In this document: one piece after another, positions 8,960-15,747 of the stretch | Position numbering within the stretch: the stretch's first letter is position 1 | Layout: every line of letters begins with the position of its first letter | From: Phycisphaerales bacterium | GTDB taxonomy: Bacteria; Planctomycetota; Phycisphaerae; Sedimentisphaerales; Anaerobacaceae | Direction: 5' to 3' | NCBI GenBank assembly: GCA_020352215.1 | Contig: CP070675.1 | Coordinates: 2,015,925 to 2,059,529 of the forward strand | DNA: 43,605 bases | The notes under the pieces: generated by a model | The model's database searches: none | Seen by the model: the letters and a program-made list of their open reading frames with translations, nothing else | Told to the model about the DNA's origin: nothing | Position numbers and translations under genes: made by a program

Positions 8960-10759
8960 ATGAGCCTTTGCCTAACTCAAGAGCTGGTAGAAAGATATGC
9001 AAGCGAACGGTGTTCAGCCGATGAAAAACAGAGCGTAGAGACTCACATCGCCGATTGTGTGAGCTGCCAGCAGCGAATAGAGTCCACCCGGTCGAACATC
9101 ACCATCGCCTTTCCGGCTGAATCCATAGAGGGTGGCGACAGAACTGCGAATCTGATGCCCGGGGAACCAAGCACAGATCGAGACGAGCATCCCACCCAGG
9201 CAATCCCTACAAAACGGGATGAACGTACCACTGAATCACTCCCGCCGATTACTGCGGTCCCATCCGACAAACCGGACTACTGGAAGTCCCTGGAGTCGAT
9301 GATTGAGGGTTACGAGATACTGGAGGAGATGCCCCGGGGCGGTCAGGCCGTAGTATACAAGGCCCGCCACACGGCAACAAAGACCAAGGTCGCAATTAAG
9401 GTGCTGCTGCCCACGTTGCTGGGTTCAGCTCGGGCGCGCTACTATTTTGAAAGGGAGGCCGAGCTTATCGCGGCGCTCGACCACCCCAATGTCGTTAGTA
9501 TCCGCGACAGCGGTATCGTCCACCATCAATACTACTTTGTAATGCAGTATGTCCAGGGCCACACACTCGACAGACATGTGCGTCTGAAGGAGCTGTCTTT
9601 CCGCGAAAAAGTCTTGCTTTTCGACAAGATCTGTTCGGCTGTGAGCTATGCCCACCAGCAGGGAGTAATTCATCGGGACCTGAAGTTTGCCAACATCCTT
9701 GTGGACGAACGTGGTGAGCCACACATACTGGACTTCGGATTGGCAAAGGCGGTTGGCATAGGTGAGCAGTCTGCAAAGGAGCCGGTGGCGACTATGACGG
9801 GACAATGGGCAGGGTCACTTGCCACCATGTCGCCTGAGCAGGCCGCCGGAAAGCCCGGTCTGATCGATGTCCGCACAGACGTGTATTCGCTGGGCGTTAT
9901 ACTTTACCGCATGCTGGTAGGTCAGCATCCTTATGATGTCACCGGCTCAACTCTGGATGTCTTGAAGAACATTCAGGAGGCTGAACCGGTTAGGCCGAGG
10001 GCCATCATTCGAAAGTTCGACTCGGACATGGAGGCCATCCTACTCACGGCCCTTGCCAAGAAGCCATCAGACAGATACCACTCCGCCGCCGATCTGCGAA
10101 GTGATATTGAACACTGGCTCGATGGCCGTCCCATTCGTGTCAAATGTGTAAGCACAACGTACCTGCTGCGCAAGATCATCGCTCGGCATAGGTACACCAG
10201 CACGGTCGCAGCGCTACTGCTTTTGATTATTCTGGGCTTCGCCTACGTAAGTTTCGACATGTACATGACTGCAAGACAGGCTCAAAAAGAATCGAACGTT
10301 ATTGCAGAACAGTGGGCCAAAGAAGCGGCCAGGGTCCCCACGTTAACTCGGCGAATGCTCTTTACGGGTTTTCTGCGAGCCTGGCACAGCGGAAACAACA
10401 GAGATGCGGTAACGAAAGCCAGTCAGTTTATTAGTGTCTCGAAGGAAAGAAAGGCCATTCAGTTTTTGCTGAGCCCCGATGCTGTGGTCGAAAAAGAGGC
10501 TGGTTTTCGCAAGTCACTCGCGGATGACTACACAGGATTTGCCGATTTTGTCATAGGTGAGCATCATCTCAGAGACGGTGACGGCAAGGCCGCTTTGGCA
10601 GCCTACCAGAGCAGCTCCGAGGCCATCAGACAATCAAGGCTATGCAATACACCCGTTGACAGTTGGCTTGAAGACTTTGTCAAGGCCAGGCTTCATCAGT
10701 TGACCACGGGCGGCCAATTAAGGCAGACGGGTATACAGCCAAAACCTATGTCCGAGTGA
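8960..10759 (+). CDS. Membrane Hanks-type Ser/Thr protein kinase with N-terminal zinc-finger-like segment
   Basis: This 599-residue protein starts at ATG 8960. No clear Shine-Dalgarno is present, so the start is less certain than most. Residues about 5-40 look like an anti-sigma-factor zinc finger, with H29, C33 and C36 in the Hx3Cx2C order. A variable linker (40-110) precedes the kinase domain at about 113-385. That domain has a glycine loop (PRGGQAVVYKA), ATP-binding K147 (VAIKVL), catalytic HRD with D240 (HRDLKFAN), D258 of DFG and an SPEQ-type P+1 loop. A transmembrane helix lies at about 413-433 and a helical C-terminal domain follows. The kinase should phosphorylate Ser or Thr on proteins. 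FHA domains bind phosphothreonine, so the three FHA proteins nearby are natural partners, though that is inference. The architecture is common in planctomycetes. Confidence 0.93.
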   Translation: MSLCLTQELVERYASERCSADEKQSVETHIADCVSCQQRIESTRSNITIAFPAESIEGGDRTANLMPGEPSTDRDEHPTQAIPTKRDERTTESLPPITAVPSDKPDYWKSLESMIEGYEILEEMPRGGQAVVYKARHTATKTKVAIKVLLPTLLGSARARYYFEREAELIAALDHPNVVSIRDSGIVHHQYYFVMQYVQGHTLDRHVRLKELSFREKVLLFDKICSAVSYAHQQGVIHRDLKFANILVDERGEPHILDFGLAKAVGIGEQSAKEPVATMTGQWAGSLATMSPEQAAGKPGLIDVRTDVYSLGVILYRMLVGQHPYDVTGSTLDVLKNIQEAEPVRPRAIIRKFDSDMEAILLTALAKKPSDRYHSAADLRSDIEHWLDGRPIRVKCVSTTYLLRKIIARHRYTSTVAALLLLIILGFAYVSFDMYMTARQAQKESNVIAEQWAKEAARVPTLTRRMLFTGFLRAWHSGNNRDAVTKASQFISVSKERKAIQFLLSPDAVVEKEAGFRKSLADDYTGFADFVIGEHHLRDGDGKAALAAYQSSSEAIRQSRLCNTPVDSWLEDFVKARLHQLTTGGQLRQTGIQPKPMSE

Positions 10760-10776
10760 CCATGAGAATCAGTGGC

Positions 10777-10802
10777 GTTGGATCTCCAACTTCGCATTTT
10801 TT
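10777..10802 (+). terminator. Weak terminator-like hairpin after the kinase gene
   Basis: GTTGG-ATCT-CCAAC (10777-10790) is followed by a run of six T at 10797-10802. The stem is short, and the next gene begins only 40 bases on, so it may attenuate rather than stop transcription. Confidence 0.35.
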
Positions 10803-10841
10803 GGACACCCAGCGCCAAGCCCATATACGGGAGGACACCGA

Positions 10842-11642
10842 GTGCCTCAATGCAATAAGACAAACGGTCAACGAAGAGGATTCACGCTGATAGAGCTACT
10901 CGTTGTCGTGGCGGCGATCGCTGTGTTGTTGGCAATTTTCTTGCCGTCTCTCCGTATGGCCAGGGCGATCGCCAAACGCATGGGGTGCCAAAGCAATCTC
11001 AAACAGATTGCAGTTGCGTCGAATATGTATCTTGACGACAACGACGGGCGTTTCTACCAAGCGGTCAATGCCAACCTTCTGTACGGAGGCTGGAACGGAA
11101 CCTGGAACCCAGACCAGAGCAGCTCATACCCACGTCCACTCAACCGCTACCTGAACCTGGCCCCAGAATTGGAGACAGAGAACAGTGCCAAGGTCTTCTG
11201 TTGCCCCGCCGACCGTGGCGGTACACCCGGCTACGCGGTGCGGACTAGGGTTTACATTCACTGGGGAACCAGCTACAACACCAATATCTTTCTGATCGGT
11301 CAGGACAGCTGCTATCCGTTCAGCGAGAAGACACAGCCTCTTGATGAGGAGATCAGCATACGATTGCCATACCTCCATCGCAGCATAATAAGCAATCCCG
11401 CTCGTTTACTTCTCATCGGCGACTACGGGTGGATCAATCAGTGGAAACCGGCCCCCCATCCGAATCAAGAATGGAAAGAGTTGGCGGAATGGCACGGCCG
11501 AGTAGATTGCCATAACATGGCGTTCTTGGACAGTCACTGCAGCTTTCTCAATATCCGCAAAGGAATCTATGTTGCCGACGAATACACTATTCTCCCATTT
11601 GAGGAACTCAACGCCTTAGCATATGAAGTTCAAGGACCGTGA
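10842..11642 (+). CDS. Type II pseudopilin-like protein with prepilin leader (DUF1559-like)
   Basis: This 266-residue protein starts at a GTG with GGGAGG seven bases upstream. It has a class III prepilin leader: a basic stretch, then RRGFTLIELLVVVAAIAVLL, with cleavage expected after the Gly and Glu at position +5 of the mature protein. The hydrophobic helix spans about residues 14-38. The rest is a globular domain, with NLKQIAVASNMYLDDNDGRF after the helix and a C-terminal AFLDSHCSFL resembling the DGH motif of planctomycete DUF1559 proteins. Such proteins are processed by a prepilin peptidase and are thought to form pseudopili or surface structures; their roles are mostly untested. It follows the kinase gene by 82 bases on the same strand and may be cotranscribed. 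Confidence 0.85.
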   Translation: MPQCNKTNGQRRGFTLIELLVVVAAIAVLLAIFLPSLRMARAIAKRMGCQSNLKQIAVASNMYLDDNDGRFYQAVNANLLYGGWNGTWNPDQSSSYPRPLNRYLNLAPELETENSAKVFCCPADRGGTPGYAVRTRVYIHWGTSYNTNIFLIGQDSCYPFSEKTQPLDEEISIRLPYLHRSIISNPARLLLIGDYGWINQWKPAPHPNQEWKELAEWHGRVDCHNMAFLDSHCSFLNIRKGIYVADEYTILPFEELNALAYEVQGP

Positions 11643-11667
11643 CGAAAAGAATGTCGCCTTGGTGACA

Positions 11668-11690
11668 AAATCTGCCGCTTTGGCGGATTT
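11668..11690 (+). terminator. Hairpin after the pseudopilin gene
   Basis: AAATCTGCC pairs with GGCGGATTT (one G-T wobble) around a five-base loop, 26 bases after the stop codon. There is little T-run after it, so it is a modest terminator candidate. It sits immediately before the promoter at 11694. Confidence 0.4.
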
Positions 11691-11693
11691 CTA

Positions 11694-11722
11694 TTGGAGT
11701 CTTTAGCAAGGGATACTATAAT
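11694..11722 (+). promoter_or_regulatory. Promoter with consensus -10 for the CARDB/dockerin gene
   Basis: TTGGAG (11694-11699), a 17-base spacer and a perfect TATAAT (11717-11722). The -35 is only a half match. It would give a transcript with an unusually long leader, beginning near 11729. Confidence 0.5.
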
Positions 11723-12059
11723 AGCGACGGAGTATGTGTGGATAATACCGCTTGGAGACGTCTCACTTGCGAGTGAAGGACGTGGAAGACTCTCAACGGC
11801 CCTGGCGCTAGTGCGAGTGGCGGTGTGGCGGCCTGTGACGTGCCTGCTTCGGCTTGCTCACGGGATCAGAGTAGGAATCAGACAGCAGTGCGCCGAGCGC
11901 ATCTAACCGTGAGGCCCTGCTCTATGCGTGTAGAGTTGACGTCAAGCGACACAAGCACGAGCAAAGCGTCGAAGGAGTTGAATCAGGTTGAGGGGGTATT
12001 GCAGAATTGGCCCAGCGGATGGTGTGTGGTTCCGTGCACAACGTTGGGGAAGGAAAGAC

Positions 12060-12266
12060 ATGATGGACACAAGAAGCTGGCCGTTCTCACTGGTCGGTTT
12101 ACAGAGCTTCCATCGGACAGTGGCCGTGGGCGAGGTTCCTTGCGAGACACCGGCCGGAACAAGCACTGCCCAAACCGCTTCCCTGGGTCTCTGTGGACCG
12201 TGCATCGATGTTTCTGCGCCATGTGTGCCCGGTAAATGTGGACGACATTTTTGTGGAGGAGACTGA
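12060..12266 (+). CDS. Possible small Cys-rich leader ORF
   Basis: Tandem ATGs at 12060 and 12063 follow AAGGA by five bases and open a 68-codon frame. Its TGA ends two bases before the ATG of the large exoprotein gene, an arrangement that allows translational coupling. The last third is rich in Cys and Gly (LCGPCIDVSAPC, then PGKCGRHFCGGD). I recognise no family. It could be a regulatory leader peptide, a small secreted or metal-binding peptide, or a chance frame, because the downstream gene has its own strong GGAGGAG. Only comparison with relatives can decide. Confidence 0.3.
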   Translation: MMDTRSWPFSLVGLQSFHRTVAVGEVPCETPAGTSTAQTASLGLCGPCIDVSAPCVPGKCGRHFCGGD

Positions 12267-12268
12267 AC

Positions 12269-15172
12269 ATGAGTACTGTCCGACTTGTGACCGTATGCTT
12301 GGCTGCCTATCTTATGTTCCACTGCGCTGAAGCCCACGTTGCCAACGCAGTCGACATGTCTCAAGCGAGCGTGGGGGCTATTGGGGGGCCACTGCCGGAC
12401 CTGATCGTGACCGAGGTGACTGCTCCGGATGAAGTGATCATCGGAGAGGAATTCACCGTCTCCTGGACCGTCAAGAACCAGGGAAAGAACATGGCCTACC
12501 AGCCCTGGATGGATCGAGCGTACCTCGCTCAAAACGATCCGCTCGAGGATCCCGGGATATTACTTGCCACTCACCAAAACGAAGAAACTCTGGGCCCTCT
12601 GCAAAGCTACCGTGTGTCGCTGACCACGGTTGTGACGCCCGGGACGCGAAGCGGAGCCTATTATCTGGTCGTGAGGACGGATGCCGGGCAAGCCATACCG
12701 GAAGCTGACGAGGACAACAACATCCTTGCCAAACTGATCGACGTTGGCCTGCAGCTTCGGTTCACAGTTACACCTACATCCGATCCAAACGGTTCGATCC
12801 ATCCCGACAGTCCATTCACTATCTTGCGCGGCTTCGATCAGCGGTTCTCAGCTACGCCCGATATCAGTTACGGAGTAGACACTTGGTACGTTGATGGCCT
12901 TGCCGTGCAGACCGGGGGCACTAAGTACTTGCTCAGCAACATTCAGGCCGATCACGCAGTCCACGTCACGTTCAAACCAGTGTTGGGCTACACCCTGAAG
13001 AAGTACACATTTGAGGATGACGAGGAGTTTAACGAGCAAATCACCAACAATAACTTCATTGCTCCGGATCCGAATATGTCTCGAATTCACGTTGAGCGAA
13101 CGGTGGATCCTGAACTCGACCCCGGTGGTATGATGCTGCTACGCAACCTGACAAGCGATGATCCAAGTGATCCGGACTATGGGCAGGTGATCTACGCACG
13201 GGCCAAGGCAGAGTTCCCGCTTACCGGTGCGAGCGAGATGCTGATCCGGTTCGAGTATTTGTTCAGTAGTTCCGAGCCCGGTACTGCGTTGTTGGTTTAT
13301 CTGTCCAACGTGCCTGACTTGCTGGACCATGACGACCCTGCCAGCCAGGAGTACGAGGTTCTTGTGGCAGAACTGCCGGCACCGCCGCCGGACCGGCCAG
13401 GTGGAGCGGGAAGCGGCCGTTTCGGCATCTTCGAGAAGACCGTCCCGACCGACATTTTGGATTTCACCAGTGGCTGTTATATGGAGCTGGAACTTGTTGA
13501 GCCAGAGCTGCTCCAGGCCAGCACCATCCTTGCAGCTCCAGGGCTAGGGTTCGCAGCGGCCAGTTCAGGTGGAGCCTCCGCTGCGGTGGACAGCTGGGGC
13601 CCGGAAGTGCACTGTGACGGGATTTGCCTGGACATAACATGGGACAATTTCGTCAGTGAAGCTGACTTCCTGACGGTCGTGGGCGAGTGTGGTAGCACTG
13701 CCGAGCTTGGCGGAGGAAGCGGCAGCCGAGTGTGTCTTGAAGGTGCCTTTAGCGACGACGGTTTCGTGGACCCGCTTGACGTAGCCGGGTGGGACTGGAC
13801 GTTGGGCTCCGACGACCGCAAGAACCTGTGCAAAGGAGTACCTCTCACTGGAGATACGGAGTTTGCCGGCTTCAAAGCAGCAGACGCCAAGATCTCGGCT
13901 GGACCAATGCTGTTTGCCGATGCTCCTGAAGAACTCAGCGACGTGCTAATAGTCGGCAAGAGAGATGCGCTGGGAGTCACAGCCAAGCTGGAAGACCGAC
14001 TTTATGTGTTCGACCGCCACGGTCAGTACGTGCGATGGTTCGCGCCATCGCCGGACCGCTACAACGTCAGGTTGGTGCGTGGTCCTGACGGCCAGATTTA
14101 TCAGGTCAATACTGCATCGGGAGTAGTCCGGCTGGATGCCACAGACGAGGCGCTAGTACCTCCTGGCCAGACAACTTTTGCCAGTGAACCCCGTTACGGC
14201 AAGTTCGCCACGGTCTACGTCGGGATTCAGGGTGAAGGTTCAGACTCCTTTGGTCGCCCGATTCTGGATGCCGCGTTCGACCGTAACTATGTCTACGTAG
14301 CTCCCGTGGTGGTTAGTCCGGACGGTGCGGAGGCGTACGCTGTCGCAGCTAAACTGCGGCTGCTCGACTCAGGAAGCCCGCCGTACCAAGTAGTCCAATT
14401 GTATGACGACCCGCCTCCCCCTGCCGACAACCAGTACCGCAATGCCCTGCGAGAGATTGAAGTGGATACAGACGGAAATGTGTATGTCATCAATGCGCAT
14501 AATCTCAATGAGAGCGACATTCTATGGCGATACTACCCCGACGGATCTTCGGAGCGGGTGGACCTGGGCAGAGAAGATAGCGACACCTACATCCCCGATC
14601 CCGTTGCAATGTACTTGTCCGATCCGACGAATATGCTGTATCTGGCATCCGGTCAGTATAATCCGACGGACTTCAACGTGACCATAGTGCACGGTTTCTC
14701 CATCGACGGCGCGTTGGCTGCTGAGAGGTCCATCACGATCGAAGGAATGCAGCACGTAACCGACATTACCGAGGACCCGACAACCGGACATCTCTTGGTG
14801 GTTGGCTTTGGTATGGAGGACATCCCAGCCTATCCCAACCCGACACGGTATCCGTTCTACTTCCCATGTCTGGCAGAGGTCCCCTACGGCAGCGACAGTG
14901 TCCAAGCGCAGATTTTGGAGGGGTCCCATGATCTTGCGCTGCCAATGTCAATTGTCTGGACTGCAACCGCCAAGTGCGGCGGCGCAGACATGGATTTGAA
15001 CGGCAGCGTGGGCTATGCCGATCTGGCGATCCTCGCCGAACGCTGGCTTGATTCCGGCTGTTACCCGCCTAACTGGTGTGCCGGGGCCGACGTTGACAAA
15101 AGCCAAAGGGCCGACGTGGCAGACCTTGCGATCCTGACCCAGTACTGGTTGGACAGCGGATGTCTTGATTAG
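12269..15172 (+). CDS. Large secreted CARDB / propeller-like protein with C-terminal dockerin pair
   Basis: This 967-residue exoprotein starts at the ATG preceded by GGAGGAG at seven bases. A signal peptide covers about residues 1-30. A CARDB adhesion domain follows (about 42-155; PDLIVTEVTAP, VKNQGKN, AIPEADEDNN). A segment like bacterial InlB-type repeats lies at about 165-245 (FSATPDISYGVDTWYVDG), then a jelly-roll-like domain (about 250-420). A long region at about 540-900 has repeated FDRHGQYVRWF- and VRLDATDE-like strands, as expected for a beta-propeller of NHL type. The last 65 residues are two dockerin-like repeats (DMDLNGSVGYADLAILAERW and DVDKSQRADVADLAILTQYW), with degenerate calcium loops in the second. 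It is probably surface-attached or released and binds polymer or cell envelope. No catalytic motif is recognised. Confidence 0.88.
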   Translation: MSTVRLVTVCLAAYLMFHCAEAHVANAVDMSQASVGAIGGPLPDLIVTEVTAPDEVIIGEEFTVSWTVKNQGKNMAYQPWMDRAYLAQNDPLEDPGILLATHQNEETLGPLQSYRVSLTTVVTPGTRSGAYYLVVRTDAGQAIPEADEDNNILAKLIDVGLQLRFTVTPTSDPNGSIHPDSPFTILRGFDQRFSATPDISYGVDTWYVDGLAVQTGGTKYLLSNIQADHAVHVTFKPVLGYTLKKYTFEDDEEFNEQITNNNFIAPDPNMSRIHVERTVDPELDPGGMMLLRNLTSDDPSDPDYGQVIYARAKAEFPLTGASEMLIRFEYLFSSSEPGTALLVYLSNVPDLLDHDDPASQEYEVLVAELPAPPPDRPGGAGSGRFGIFEKTVPTDILDFTSGCYMELELVEPELLQASTILAAPGLGFAAASSGGASAAVDSWGPEVHCDGICLDITWDNFVSEADFLTVVGECGSTAELGGGSGSRVCLEGAFSDDGFVDPLDVAGWDWTLGSDDRKNLCKGVPLTGDTEFAGFKAADAKISAGPMLFADAPEELSDVLIVGKRDALGVTAKLEDRLYVFDRHGQYVRWFAPSPDRYNVRLVRGPDGQIYQVNTASGVVRLDATDEALVPPGQTTFASEPRYGKFATVYVGIQGEGSDSFGRPILDAAFDRNYVYVAPVVVSPDGAEAYAVAAKLRLLDSGSPPYQVVQLYDDPPPPADNQYRNALREIEVDTDGNVYVINAHNLNESDILWRYYPDGSSERVDLGREDSDTYIPDPVAMYLSDPTNMLYLASGQYNPTDFNVTIVHGFSIDGALAAERSITIEGMQHVTDITEDPTTGHLLVVGFGMEDIPAYPNPTRYPFYFPCLAEVPYGSDSVQAQILEGSHDLALPMSIVWTATAKCGGADMDLNGSVGYADLAILAERWLDSGCYPPNWCAGADVDKSQRADVADLAILTQYWLDSGCLD

Positions 15173-15240
15173 TGCCAGGTGAAACCTGAGGGTCCTTTGG
15201 ACTTTGGCGGCGGGCCCATTAGCATTTTCAAAAGCGAGGC

Positions 15241-15269
15241 TTGACCCTCCTGCGGGTGGCTTGTACCAT
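15241..15269 (+). promoter_or_regulatory. Promoter of the FHA / beta-helix gene group
   Basis: TTGACC (15241-15246), a 17-base spacer and TACCAT (15264-15269), with the start expected near 15276, about 50 bases before the FHA gene. The -10 matches four of six positions. Confidence 0.45.
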
Positions 15270-15324
15270 ATTGGCCACGACAACTGATACGCTAACCTGA
15301 TCACTATTTGCTCGAGGGGTCAAA

Positions 15325-15696
15325 ATGGCTTCTATCATTGTGACAAGCGGCGAACAAACGGGTGACTATTACCCGCTGGGCCATCGCACGAACGTGATTG
15401 GCCGGGACGAAGCCGTTCCGATCCAGATTCTGGACAACATGGTCTCGCGAAAACACATGCAGATCCGCTTCGACAAGGACACCAATCGGCATTATGCGCT
15501 GGACATGAGGAGCAAACACGGCGTATTCGTCAACTACAAGAAGATCACACAGGAAACTCCTCTCATCGACGGTGACCAAATCCTTGTGGGTCAGACCGGC
15601 CTTCTATTCACAGAGAAGGACTTCGACGATCGGGAAAGCGCTCTGTCGCACTTCAAGAAGGTAGGGGAGCGAGCACGACCCACACGCATAGAATAG
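15325..15696 (+). CDS. Single-domain FHA protein
   Basis: This 123-residue protein is almost entirely one FHA domain, with GRDEAVP, VSRKHMQIRFD and a final MRSKHGVFVN in place of the usual SxNG loop (KHG replaces SNG). It starts at an ATG preceded by GAGGGG. It has no signal peptide or membrane helix. FHA domains read phosphothreonine, so this could be a soluble adaptor for the Ser/Thr kinase encoded about 5 kb upstream; that link is inference. The divergent SNG loop may alter peptide preference. The last 25 residues are charged and probably flexible. Confidence 0.85.
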   Translation: MASIIVTSGEQTGDYYPLGHRTNVIGRDEAVPIQILDNMVSRKHMQIRFDKDTNRHYALDMRSKHGVFVNYKKITQETPLIDGDQILVGQTGLLFTEKDFDDRESALSHFKKVGERARPTRIE

Positions 15697-15747
15697 CGGT
15701 ACGCCTGCTGATCTTCGACGCTGACAAAAGTCCGTGGAGTTCGACGA

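Larger units (their letters stand above)
11643..12268. other. Long intergenic leader before the CARDB/dockerin gene
   Basis: The stretch holds a hairpin (11668-11690), a near-consensus promoter (11694-11722) and a possible 68-codon Cys-rich ORF (12060-12266). This leaves a leader of about 540 bases before the ATG at 12269. I found no tRNA and no riboswitch core that I recognise. The remaining frames, including one at 11694-11906, show no ribosome site or recognisable protein. Confidence 0.5.

Noticed and set aside
11694..11906. 70-codon plus-strand ORF
   Set aside because: It begins inside the -35 box of a good promoter and has no ribosome site or recognisable sequence.
15190..15217. GGGTCC/GGGCCC pairing after the CARDB/dockerin gene
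   Set aside because: Six pairs with a wobble, a 16-base loop and no T-run; not good enough for a terminator call.
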